From: Mycoplasmataceae bacterium
GTDB lineage: Bacteria; Bacillota_I; Bacilli_A; Mycoplasmatales; Mycoplasmoidaceae
Length of the DNA stretch: 64,000 bases
Direction: 5' to 3'
Assembly (NCBI GenBank): GCA_031288285.1
Contig: JAITRQ010000014.1
Location: forward strand, 51,150-115,149
Shown here: one piece after another, positions 23,046-33,081 of the stretch
How the letters are laid out: every line of letters starts with the position of its first letter
How positions within the stretch are numbered: position 1 is the first letter of the stretch
Program-made: the position numbers and the translations under genes
Notes under the pieces: model-generated
What the model was told of the DNA's origin: nothing
Seen by the model: only the letters and a program-made list of their open reading frames with translations
The model's database searches: none

Positions 23046-23087
23046 TCCTGCCTATTTTACTACCAACTTTCCTACTTTTATTGCTAC
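23046..23087. promoter_or_regulatory. 12-bp phased repeat array upstream of the RHH gene
   Basis: Four hexamers in 12-bp register on the plus strand: TCCTGC (23046), TACTAC (23058), TCCTAC (23070) and TGCTAC (23082). The array ends 4 bp before the RHH start codon on the minus strand and shares its sequence and spacing with the array before fic. It is the likely autoregulatory operator. Confidence 0.65.
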
Positions 23088-23094
23088 TTTTTAA

Positions 23095-23198
23095 TTAAAG
23101 AGCAAAACTCTGTTTAATAATTTGTGTGATGAGATAGCTTACTTTAACATTATTTGTTTTAGCAATTAATCGAACCTGCGCAAGTATAGAATTTGGTA
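23095..23198 (-). pseudogene. Duplicated 3' fragment of the RHH gene
   Basis: This ~104-bp stretch is nearly identical to the 3' end of the RHH gene (22709-22812), with only a few substitutions, and includes its stop codon (TTA at 23095-23097). Homology ends abruptly after the codons for the LPNSIL region, so no start or N-terminal half remains. The fragment is followed by the second repeat array. This shows a tandem duplication of an 'RHH 3' end plus operator array' unit. Confidence 0.8.
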
Positions 23199-23238
23199 CA
23201 AAAACTTATGAAGTTAAATAACAAGTGGTATTAAAAAA

Positions 23239-24186
23239 TTAAGCAATTTCAATAATTTGTATTCTATTTTCTAATAATAATTTATGTAATAAATTTTTAC
23301 CTTGCTGTTTATTTGAAAATGTTTCGCCATATTTATGGATTAATTTGTATATTGATGTTATGTTTAAATAACCGGGCGAATAGCAAAATTTAAGAACGAC
23401 TTTAGAACCATAAAGATTATAGTAATCAAAAAGACTATGAAAATATGAATAATCTGCGTCCGAAAGAGAATGTCCGAAGAAAGCTATTTGTTTGATTTCG
23501 TCGGGGATAGTATACATAGGTAAATGTGATAATAATTTTTTATAAGTTTTACTAAAATAAAATAATTCCCCTTTGACGTTTGCATCATCAATTCCCATTA
23601 TTATTTCACTATTTAAAGTTCCGTGAACGTTATTTTCTAGTGCATAAAGTGGTTTTAAAAAAGTTAAGATTTGAGTGTAATTAAAATTTAAAATATAAAA
23701 GTGAGAATTTGCTTCAATTTTTTGATCAATTTTATTTATTAATTTTTTGACGTTATCCGAATATCTAAATGCGGTTGAATCAGTCGTTTTCCCACAAGCT
23801 TCAATTTGTAAAAGTAAATATTTTTGAAAATCGATTTCAAATTTTTTCAATTCTTTTAACAATTCGATAGAGTCTATATTTTTATAACTTCTAGAACGAG
23901 AAATAGGAATCAAATCCGGATTTTGCCTGATTAAATTATAATTTGTAATAATTTTTAAAATACGATTCTCTAAGTCCCATCAATATTCAGCTTGACTTCC
24001 TAATTGAACATAAGTGAAAATTGCATATCAAAATGATTTTTCAATGCTGTGATATTTGCTAGAATCTGTTGGCCAGAAATTTTTATCATTTAAAAAATCA
24101 TTATATGAAGATTTTAATCCACATTTTTTATCAAAACCATTACCTATTACCAATATTGTTTTAATGTCATTCGTTTGTGTTGACAT
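23239..24186 (-). CDS. abiH: AbiH-family abortive phage infection protein
   Basis: The N-terminus (starts MSTQTNDIKT) carries LVIGNGFDKKCGL, the hallmark of AbiH (PF14253), followed by SSYNDFL. The middle has LNFNYTQIL and NVHGTLNSEIIMGIDD, and the C-terminal half has FFGHSLSDADYSYF, all family motifs. The 315-residue length is typical. AbiH aborts lactococcal phage infection; the mechanism is not well known. I chose the ATG at 24186, which restores the glycine-rich motif; TGA encodes Trp at several points in the N-terminal third. It lies in a cluster of accessory defence genes. Confidence 0.85.
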
Positions 24187-24396
24187 GTTGCGTGGGCTGA
24201 GATTTTACAATTATATATTTCAAACCATGTTTCGCACTATTAATTTGAATATAAAATCAATAATTTTTCATTTATTAGAAAACTTTTTAAATTAGGAAGT
24301 AAAAATTCAGCATTTATCTGCTCGGGTGTTTATGTAGTAAATAATTGTCTAAAAAGTACGCATAGAAAAGGTAGTAAGTTTAATAAATATAGATGA

Positions 24397-24470
24397 ATTG
24401 ATTCTTGTGGTTAAGTAACGAATCAATGAACAATACCTAGTGCTAGACAATTTAAACATTGTTTCACTAG
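24397..24470. other. Two adjacent hairpins in the abiH-yebC intergenic region
   Basis: The 463-bp gap 24187-24649 has no convincing gene. It contains two stem-loops close together. One pairs ATTGATTC (24397-24404) with GAATCAAT (24420-24427), with an inner GTTA/TAAC. The other pairs CTAGTG (24437-24442) with CACTAG (24465-24470), with an inner ACAAT/ATTGT. No T-tract follows either, so they do not look like simple terminators. They may be part of a structured RNA or the footprint of an old insertion. I do not recognise a known RNA family (SRP, RNase P and tmRNA motifs are absent). Confidence 0.35.
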
Positions 24471-24649
24471 CGAGCGGTTACCAATTAGATATTAGTAAAC
24501 TTAACAAGAGGATTTTCGTTAGCAAAAGTCAAAATAAAATAATTATTTACTATTAAATCGTTAGTTTAATTATAAAAAATCAAAAACATTTGATTTATCA
24601 ATAAAATTGTTTTCTATACCAATGCTGTATCATTAATAATAATGATTTT

Positions 24650-25360
24650 ATGCCACGAAAACATCTAGTAGCATCACAAACTAATAAAAAGCAACAAATG
24701 CAAGCAAAATTATGACAAAAGCTTGCTAGAGAAATTAAAGCCGCAGTTAAAACTGGTGGTACAAATATTGAAGCAAATCCACGTCTAAAAGCAGCTGTTG
24801 ATAAAGCATTACAGCATAATTTATCGCGCGAATCGATTGAACGAAACATTCACGGACAAGTTAAAGACACAAATGAATTAACGACATTAGAATTTGAATG
24901 TTACGGACCTAACGGATTACAAATTATAGTTAGTGCAGTCACCGACAACATTAATCGTACCACTAGTAATTTACGAGGATATTTATCTAAATTACATGCG
25001 GAAATTACCAAGCCTAATAGTGTCAAAATATTTTTTGAAAAATATGGTTTAATTGATTTATTAAAAACGTCCACATCATCACTAGATCAAATTATGGACC
25101 TCACATTAAATTATCAAGTTGTTGATATCGTTGAGCTAAATGACGGCTATGAAGTACTAACTATACCTACCGATTTTTATAATGTCAAAAAAATATTAAT
25201 TGACCATCAATACCAAATTTATGAAGCAGAGATAAAACTAATATCTAAAAATAAAATAGCAAATCTTTCTTCTGAAATAGAGTCTAAATTAGAGCGTTTT
25301 ATTGAATCTTGTAATTTAGACGATGACATTCAATCGGTAGTTACAAATTACGATTTTTAA
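24650..25360 (+). CDS. yebC: YebC/PmpR-family transcriptional regulator / translation factor
   Basis: The protein starts MPRKHLVASQTNKKQQMQAK and follows the YebC pattern: KLAREIKAAVKTGG, NPRLKAAVDKA, ECYGPNGLQIIV, then NRTTSNLRGYLSK. The 236-residue length is normal. YebC proteins act as DNA-binding regulators or, as more recently described, relieve ribosome stalling at polyproline. The gene is a core-genome member embedded in the accessory cluster. TGA encodes one Trp. Confidence 0.92.
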
Positions 25361-25451
25361 TAACTAACTTAATATTGTACTCAGTAGTTATTACTCCGTT
25401 CGCATTCTAAATATTATTGTTAATTAAAGATTAAAATGGACAATGACTTTG

Positions 25452-27296
25452 CTAGCATTTTAAATCACTAAATTTGAAAAGATCTTTATTTGATAAATTC
25501 ATTCTCGATTTTGAAATGGCATAAAATTTTTCATCAATTTCTATACCAATAAATTTTCTATTATTTTTAATAGCTGAAATACCCGTTGTGCCACTACCCA
25601 TGAACGGATCCATAATAACATCTCCACTATTGGTGTGAATTTTTATTAATTCAGATAACATTTTTTCACTTTTTTGTGTTGGATGCATAGTTCTTTCTTT
25701 CCCTGAAACAGTTGGCGTTTCGAAAAGACTTCTTTCGTACGGTTTATTTTTATTTTTATTAAAAGTTCAATTAGCCCCATTTCTTACTGCTCATATAGCA
25801 AATTCCATATCTTGCACGTAGCGTCTATTAACATTCCTCGGCATAGGATTTGTTTTTCTTCAAATAATAATATCTTTTACTTGCATTTTATTTTCTTCTA
25901 ACGTTTTACATATGTAACTGATATATTTATATGAACAAAAAATAATAATTGATCCATTTTGTTTGAGTATTTGTAAATATTCCGGTATTCATGAGAATAA
26001 ATCGAACGTTTTATCTCATTCGCCAAAATCCAAACCGCGACGCTTACATTTCATCGTGGAAAAATTATTTGCTTTTGAAATATTATATGGCGGGTCTGCT
26101 ATTATATGATCGACCCTAATATTATTTTTTTTAAATTCCTCAATGATTGTATATGCATTAGCATTATAAATGGCATAAGAATTATTAATTTCCTCTAATC
26201 TATTTAATTCAGACATAATTTTTGTGCCCACCGCCTCTGCAAGTAACGGTGGTACGGCATTACCTATTTGTCTACAAACTGCACATTTGTTCCCGATAAA
26301 TTCAAACGAATCTGGAAAACTTTGTATTCTAGCAGCTTCGCGTGGTGTTATAGCCCTATTTAAAAATGGATGAGAATTTCTTCCGTTAGATGGTGTATCA
26401 AATCTTGTGTCTATTGTGGGGCTCTGTTCATCTCATATCAATCTTGCTCATGTTGTCAAAAATTTTTGCTTACCAATCATGTGTTTCGGTAAATATTCTT
26501 TACCTTTCTCTGGCGGGATAAGTTTTAATTTTTTAAGGGCAACATCTGAATGATTAGATGATATGTGGTATTGCAGTCTTGTTGATCTTAATTTTATTTG
26601 ATAATTGGATTTTGCTCCATTCTTATACTTTGATAAAATTTTGCCTTCTCCACTATTCAAATATGATAGATCGCTTATTGCATCTCTAACAGTTACTTTC
26701 TTTTTTATTTCATCAGGAAAAGAAATAACTTTTTCTTTAGATGCAATAAAAAATGAGCGTTCTCTATTTTGCGGAACTGCATAATTGGCAGCATTGAGAA
26801 CACCATAATTCACAACGTAACCAAGTTTTTTAATTTCAGTTAATATTTTATTTTTAAAATATCCGTTTGAAGAGCTTAATATATTTTTTACATTTTCTAT
26901 AACAAAAACTATTGGTTTAAGTTCTTTAACAATCTCTAAATATTCTTTAAAAAGGAAATTTCTTGGATCATCAAGTCCGAGTTTTTTTCCTTTTAAACTA
27001 AATCCTTGACATGGGGGGCCGCCAACTATCATATTTATCATTTTATTTTTTGCTAAATCAAATATTTTTCTTTTAACATCATTTTTAGTAATGTCTCCAC
27101 ATATGATTTCTGACATAGGAAAATTATTTTTAAAAGTTTTTAGTGCTTCGCTATTGAAATCTACGCCGATTAAAGTTTTAAAACCTGCCTTTTCCAGTCC
27201 AAGTGATAATCCACCAGCACCGCAAAATATATCAAGAACGTTGAAATTAATTACTTTTTTTGAGGGAGTATTTATCATTTCCTCAATATTATACAC
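25452..27296 (-). CDS. Fused DNA methyltransferase: m5C domain plus beta-class amino (m6A/m4C) domain
   Basis: A single uninterrupted frame of 614 codons (TGA = Trp) encodes two methyltransferases. Residues ~1-355 are an m5C enzyme: motif I DIFCGAGGLSLGLEKAG, motif IV GGPPCQGFSLKGK with the catalytic Cys, motif VI ENVKNI, motif VIII QNRERSFF and motif X RQIGNAVPPLLAEAVG. Residues ~361-614 are an amino-methyltransferase with DPPYN near 401 and, later, DPFMGSGTTGISAIK near 563, the beta-class order. I checked the junction codon by codon and found no TAA or TAG; an internal ATG at 26216 could also start the second domain alone. The HNH nuclease gene at 27330 is divergent, 33 bp away. Confidence 0.88.
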
Positions 27297-27329
27297 ATTT
27301 TTATAATCACTAATCTTTATAATAATAGC

Positions 27330-28568
27330 ATGAAATGACTGCTACGTGCAAGTACTATATTACAAAACGAATATCAATTACATCCTTTTGTCCTTGGGTC
27401 ATTTTATAGCCGTTCAATTTTTATTGATAAATACATAATCACTACAGTCGGCTTCAAAAAATCAGAGAAAGTTTGTAAAAACTTTGATTTAACAAAATAT
27501 CAAAAAAAATATCATATCATTTTAAATAATTTGATTAAAAATGAATTATTTGTATCAAAAAATGTACTTGAAAATAGTTTATCTATACAAATTCCAAATT
27601 GCTTATGTTGTTTATGTGTTGTTAACGATATTTCTTTTTCTGAGGAGAAATGATTTGACACTCTTTATTCAAAAATATTAAATACAAGCTGATGTCAAGA
27701 TAGAAAATATTTATCTGAATACAAGAAATGATTTATTAGAGGTTTTATGGAAAACAGAGGAAGCATAGATACAACTAGACCACTAATTGCTATAGATTAT
27801 TTTTACAATTCCAAGTATGATGTGGACAAAGCAAAAATATTATATGATTTCATGTGCGTTCCGTTAAATGTTATGAATATAAATTTTAGAGAATTACAAA
27901 AACAATATTTAGATGGAAAAAAACGGAATACACAATTTCGTTTAGATTTAAATTGATATGTGACCAATATTGGATTAATTAATGAATATAAAGTGAAAAT
28001 TTATAAGGAGAATTATAAAAATATTGGATCTGAAAGAAAAATTAACGGTGTTTCGTTTTTTACACCGGTGATACAAAAACACTTGAGAGATACGGCAACT
28101 TTTATTTCATATCTAAATTATTTCAAAGAAGATATTATTAATCAAGATTTAACGAGTGAACAACTCAATAAAATTAGAAAATATTTAGGATTTAATTATG
28201 ATTCTCAAAAAGATAGAGATATAGCAATGAGAGATTTGTTTATTGAGTTGACCCCCGATATTTGCGCAATATGTGGAATTAGAGAAACATATGAACGAAA
28301 TCGCGATAGAAAACAACACTTTGATGTCCATCACGTTATTTCTTTAAACAATAATAAACAATTGCTGGATGTTATGGACAATCTCGTTAAGCTTTGTCCT
28401 ACACATCACTCAATGATGAAAAAAAGTCATGGCCTATATGCACACCAATTGAAAAGCAATTTAATAATTTTAAAGAATTATAAAAATGTTTATTCGTTTG
28501 CTGCGGCATATTTTAATGAAAAAAACATTAACCTTTTGGCAGAAAAAATAACTAAATTACTTAAGTAA
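27330..28568 (+). CDS. HNH restriction endonuclease, partner of the fused methyltransferase
   Basis: The 412-residue protein starts MKWLLRASTI. Near the C-terminus it has an HNH nuclease core: CAICGIRETYERN, then HFDVHHVISLNN, DNLVKLCPTHH and SMMKKSHG, with Cys pairs for a structural zinc. The middle has WFIRGFMENRGSID, reminiscent of the LAGLIDADG-type RGF-x-E/D-x2-GSI pattern, possibly a DNA-recognition module. Five TGA Trp codons split it under the standard code. It is divergent from the fused methyltransferase, which identifies it as the restriction half of a Type II system. The target site is unknown. Confidence 0.8.
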
Positions 28569-28735
28569 GTTAATTTTAATTGTGCTTATCTTGTTACTTC
28601 GTTACGGTTGCAATAAACTTAGAGTATTTATTAGATTACAACATGAATATGCTTTCTTTTTTGTGGCACAGTATCTAATTTCATTAGTAAGCTCTTTTTA
28701 TACACGTAATTATAAAAGTAATAATTATTTAATGT

Positions 28736-30148
28736 TTAAATTGCTTTAACTAATTTGCGTAGAATACCGATAGTAATCTCGGGATTAGCTTGTCCTTTAG
28801 TTATTTTCATTACTTGTCCAACGAAAAACTTCTCAACACGCTCTGGTCTAGAAACATATTGCTTCACTAATTCGTTATTGTCGTTAATGAGCCGTTGGAC
28901 AATATCTACAATTATTTGTTCATTCTTGACTTGTTTAAATTCGTGCTTTTCGATGATTTGTTTGACTGTAAAGTCAGTATCTAATATTTCATCAAAGATT
29001 ACTTTCGCTTGTTTACTATTAATTTCACCATCTTTAAGAAATTGTAGCATCGTAATTAAGGTTTCGTATTTTTTAAATGGAACATCGGCATAATTAATAC
29101 GCAAACTATTCAATCTGCCAGTCAATTCCACAATAATCCATGTCACTACTAAATTCGGATCTTTAACAACATTATTTACATAACTAAAAATTTTATACAA
29201 TTCATAATTATCAAGCAACTGTTCAATAATGATAGGTTTTAAATTTAGTGATTTTAATTGTTGACGAACAATATTCGGTATTGGTTTTATGCGAGTTTTT
29301 GCTTGAATAATTTGTTCACCAATATCAATTACAATAACATTGGGTTCACAAAAAAAACGATAATCAATTGCGTCTACTTTCGAACGCATCGCAACAGTCT
29401 GCTGGGTCGTCTCATCCCATCGTCTAGTCTCTTGTTCCACATTTTTACCTGACGAAATGAGATCAGTTTGACGCTTAATTTCGTGGTTGATTGCACTACT
29501 CACATGGACAAAAGAATTAATATTTTTAATTTCAACTTTAGTACCTAATTGATCAACATTATCACTCAATGAAACGTTAACATCAACACGTAGCGAGCCA
29601 TTCTCCATTTTGCCATCTGATAAATCAAGAAAAACTAAGATACGTTTGATTTCATTTAAATATATAACCGTTTGCTTAGCATCATGAAATTGCGGTTGGG
29701 AAACAATTTCTACTAGTGGCGCTCCACAGCGATTGTAGTCCAAACATAAATGACCATCAACAACAATTTGCTTAGCTGTATCTTCCTCTATATGAATATC
29801 ACTAATATGGTAAATATTACCATCAACTAATATCTTCCCATTTTTACCGATTGGATAATATTGTTGTGTAATTTGAAAACCTTTAGGTAGATCTTGATAA
29901 AAGTAATTTTTACGATCAAACTTTAAATTACTATCAATAGTCATATCTAATGCTAGTGCTAATTGAATCGCTTTGACCACTGCACTTTCATTAACCGAAG
30001 GCAAAGCACCTGGTAATCCTAAATCAACTTCGTTAATATTTGTATTAGGTAAAGCGTTGGCAATGTTAGGAGCGTTAGAAAACATTTTAGTTTTAGTATT
30101 TAAAACAGTATGAATTTCAACACCAATAGTAGGAATTAATTTATGCAT
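28736..30148 (-). CDS. gatB: Asp-tRNA(Asn)/Glu-tRNA(Gln) amidotransferase subunit B
   Basis: GatB binds the misacylated tRNA and carries the kinase/transamidase activity of GatCAB. The 470-residue protein starts MHKLIPTIGVEIHTVLNTKT with the conserved GLPGALPSVNE, FDRKNYFYQDLPKGFQITQ and CGAPLVEIVSQP motifs. The C-terminal YqeY-like tail domain ends GQANPEITIGILRKL. Its start overlaps gatA by 8 bp. GatCAB makes Gln-tRNA indirectly when GlnRS is absent. The Gln tRNA at 35306 is a possible substrate. Confidence 0.96.
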   Translation of the reverse strand: MHKLIPTIGVEIHTVLNTKTKMFSNAPNIANALPNTNINEVDLGLPGALPSVNESAVVKAIQLALALDMTIDSNLKFDRKNYFYQDLPKGFQITQQYYPIGKNGKILVDGNIYHISDIHIEEDTAKQIVVDGHLCLDYNRCGAPLVEIVSQPQFHDAKQTVIYLNEIKRILVFLDLSDGKMENGSLRVDVNVSLSDNVDQLGTKVEIKNINSFVHVSSAINHEIKRQTDLISSGKNVEQETRRWDETTQQTVAMRSKVDAIDYRFFCEPNVIVIDIGEQIIQAKTRIKPIPNIVRQQLKSLNLKPIIIEQLLDNYELYKIFSYVNNVVKDPNLVVTWIIVELTGRLNSLRINYADVPFKKYETLITMLQFLKDGEINSKQAKVIFDEILDTDFTVKQIIEKHEFKQVKNEQIIVDIVQRLINDNNELVKQYVSRPERVEKFFVGQVMKITKGQANPEITIGILRKLVKAI

Positions 30149-31562
30149 AATTAAAAATTTCCTCCATTGTCAATGCAACATTCAGTGCTAATTGATCAGC
30201 AAATTGCTTACATGTAATGTTAAGTCCGATTGGCATATTATTGATTTTAGAGTGTGGTACAGTAATTGAAGGTAACCCCGCAAAATTAGCAAACAATAAA
30301 AGATCATCAACAAGCGTTGCCGAATCTTTGCCCGCAAGAATATCTTTTATTTTGGGAGCAATTGATGAAGCGCTAGGACATAAAAAACAATCACCTTGAT
30401 CAAGAATACGATTTATTTCGTCAATAATCAACGTGCGGATTTTTTGCGAACGTTGAAATATTGTATGAAAGTGTTTCGCTTGGGTAATGTATGCACCGAT
30501 AACCAAACGATGTTTGACATGCGAACCCAATCCTTGAGTACGATTATTGGTAATAATATCATCGTAATTGCTCCCACCAGCATTTAAACCGAATGGAATA
30601 CCAGTCATATTGGCGTAACAACTGCTTCCTTCTGCATAACTAATAATCATATAAACAGTACGTAATGATTGAAGTATTATTGATTGAAAAGATACTTTTT
30701 TTATTTTGTGACCCGCTTTTGTTAACGCATCTAAAGCTCGATAGTAACTTTTTTTTACATCAGGATTAAGATAATCGTCAATATCATCAAATACCAAAAA
30801 TTTAATATTGTTTAAAGTTTTGAGATTTTTATATAAATTTATATTAGATAGCTTTTGACTTGTGTAGTCTTTATCATCAAATTTAATGATGGTGTCAGCT
30901 ACAATTGCCGCATCTGTAACATACGAACTAATTATCCCTACGTGATCTAGTGATGGTGCATAAGGCAGTACGCCATATCGTGAAACCAATCCGTATGACG
31001 GTTTATATCCTACAACTCCCGCAAATGAAGCAGGACGACGAATAGAATCGCCTGTATCTGTACCAATTGCAAATGCTACACTACCGCTGGCAACTTGATC
31101 AACCGCCCCTGATGATGACCCACCCGTAATGTGATCATGATTATGAAAATTATAAACATAACCATTAAAAGAATACAACCCCGTTCCACCCATACCAAAT
31201 TCATCTAAATTCGATTTAGAAACTAAAATTGCTTTTTTAGTTTGCAGCAATTCATATACAGTTGCACTATATGGTGGAATAAAATCTTTTAAAAATTTAC
31301 TTCCACCAGTGGTGATTATGTCTTTAGTACAAATATTGTCTTTTAGACTATATGGAATACCGTATAACAAATTATCTCGATGTAGATCAATATCTTTTTG
31401 CAAATCTAATGCTACACTTTTAGCGTTGGGATAATTATCAAAAATTATGGCATTAGTATTTTTAATTTTTGCTTCTTGAATTTGTGACAAATTGACTAAA
31501 TCAATTATTTGAGTATTAAGATTAATTAATTTATCGTGATAAATTTTGATTAGTGAACGCAT
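30141..31562 (-). CDS. gatA: Asp-tRNA(Asn)/Glu-tRNA(Gln) amidotransferase subunit A
   Basis: GatA is the glutaminase/amidase subunit. The amidase signature GGSSSGAVDQVASGSVAFAIG lies near residues 146-165, with the catalytic Ser in TDTGDSIRRPASF and the catalytic Lys in YSLKDNICTKD near residue 73. The 473-residue length is typical. It is between gatC (1-bp overlap) and gatB (8-bp overlap) in a gatC-gatA-gatB operon, the usual bacterial order. Confidence 0.96.
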   Translation of the reverse strand: MRSLIKIYHDKLINLNTQIIDLVNLSQIQEAKIKNTNAIIFDNYPNAKSVALDLQKDIDLHRDNLLYGIPYSLKDNICTKDIITTGGSKFLKDFIPPYSATVYELLQTKKAILVSKSNLDEFGMGGTGLYSFNGYVYNFHNHDHITGGSSSGAVDQVASGSVAFAIGTDTGDSIRRPASFAGVVGYKPSYGLVSRYGVLPYAPSLDHVGIISSYVTDAAIVADTIIKFDDKDYTSQKLSNINLYKNLKTLNNIKFLVFDDIDDYLNPDVKKSYYRALDALTKAGHKIKKVSFQSIILQSLRTVYMIISYAEGSSCYANMTGIPFGLNAGGSNYDDIITNNRTQGLGSHVKHRLVIGAYITQAKHFHTIFQRSQKIRTLIIDEINRILDQGDCFLCPSASSIAPKIKDILAGKDSATLVDDLLLFANFAGLPSITVPHSKINNMPIGLNITCKQFADQLALNVALTMEEIFNYA

Positions 31563-31846
31563 TATTTAACCACAATAAAATTACCTTTACGATTTTTAGC
31601 ATTTTTAAGATATGTTTCTTTATTGTTATTTACACTAATCAAATCACTACGTAATGTATTTTGTGATTTTGCAACACAGTAATCGGTTGGCCTAACATTA
31701 GTCGTATCAATATCTTTTAAAACTTCCAAATTTTGAATCACGTTAAGGGATTTATGATGAATATCATCTAATTCGCTTGGAGTCAATATAAAATGTACAC
31801 TATTTGCTAATTTAATTAATTCTTCTTTACTAATTTTTTTACTCAT
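31562..31846 (-). CDS. gatC: Asp-tRNA(Asn)/Glu-tRNA(Gln) amidotransferase subunit C
   Basis: GatC stabilises the GatA-GatB complex. This 94-residue protein has the family's N-terminal helix KEELIKLANSVHFILTPSEL and the loop segment VRPTDYCV. It starts 3 bp after the stop of the ECF transporter gene and overlaps gatA by one base. Confidence 0.9.
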   Translation of the reverse strand: MSKKISKEELIKLANSVHFILTPSELDDIHHKSLNVIQNLEVLKDIDTTNVRPTDYCVAKSQNTLRSDLISVNNNKETYLKNAKNRKGNFIVVK

Positions 31847-31849
31847 TAT

Positions 31850-33028
31850 TTATTCCACCATTAAATCTGTGCCCATTACTTCTAACATATCGTGGCGATA
31901 ATCATAATGAATCGTTTGGGCCACAATACGATAAATGGAATAAATAAAAATAATATTGGTAATTACAGTTACTGGTAAAGTTAATGTTCGCGTAACCAAC
32001 CATTGTGAAAAAGCTACACCCCCGCCTAATTCGTGGTCAAATGCGGGTAAAAAGAAAATATTAATAATTGTTTCACCAATTAACACCGTGAATAATACTG
32101 GTGCAAAATAGGCAAATCAATTATTTGTTTGTGGCAATACTTTTTGTTTTTTAGTCATCAAATTGAATATTGCCCGGTGTTGCTGACGATTGATTTTGTT
32201 AAATCAAGATAATTGCTGATTAACATAATTTTGTTTATCTTGGTGATTGATGAGTTTGCGTTTATAGTAATTAATTCTTAATTTAAATCGTAAATAGTAA
32301 GTAATACATCCTAAAAAATAGGCTAGCCTTGGACGATTGTAATGTAATAGATAAATTCATAAAAACGTTAAGCACAAACCGTAAAGAACCGCAATTATCA
32401 ACACAAGAAATCATTTTGGCATACTAATATGAATTAAAAATGTTATATCAAAGATATTGCCAGGATAGGTTGATATGTATATTATGCTTGCGAGCATAAT
32501 AACTACTGATAAAATACTACCAATAAAAATAAATTCCACTTGTTGCTTCTTACAAAAATTTAATAGCGAACGAATTAATCCCGCAAAAAAACCATAGAAA
32601 ACAGCCGCGATAAAATAACCATAATGAAACATCCCTGATGTCAAAGCAATACTCAATAGGTCGGTACAACCACCAATGAACAAACCAATCATTGGTCCAA
32701 ATAACAATCCCCCAATCTTAATTAATATACCTTCAACAACAATTCGCCACCCAGGATAAGCGCGAAAAATAACACCCAAAAAACCCGCAGTCAAAAGAGT
32801 GAGTAAAAGAATAGCAGCAACTGCGATAGAAATTACCATAGCAATATTAGCGATGCCTTTGATCCCGATTCGGGGAAAAATGTAATATCGCTTATTGTGT
32901 CGAATACGGTAATACAATTTAACAAAAAACGAAAAGATTAATACAACGATGATAAACGATACAAAAATTAAAGCAATATCAATTGCATCTAAATTAGCGT
33001 CATTACTTGTAATTGCAAAACCATGCAT
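31850..33028 (-). CDS. ECF-type vitamin transporter S component, extended
   Basis: This 392-residue membrane protein has a core matching the substrate-specific subunit of energy-coupling-factor transporters. AYPGWRIVVEGILIKIGGLL, then FGPMIGLFIGGCTDLLSI and YGYFIAAVFYGFFAGLI follow the pattern of FolT-like S components. The ~190-residue C-terminal extension has two more membrane segments and a basic loop, so it is longer than a simple S component (~180). Several TGA Trp codons are present. The vitamin is not identifiable; folate is a guess. It is upstream of gatCAB. Confidence 0.7.
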
Positions 33029-33081
33029 ATTAAATGTTAATTATAAACATTCTTAACTATCAATACCCGAACAATATATTA

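Noticed and set aside
22612..23087. CRISPR array
   Set aside because: The units are 12 bp apart with only a 6-bp degenerate core; there are no 20-40-bp repeats and spacers and no cas genes.
24056..24295. Plus-strand open frame opposite abiH
   Set aside because: It is antisense to the conserved N-terminus of AbiH and has no recognisable features.
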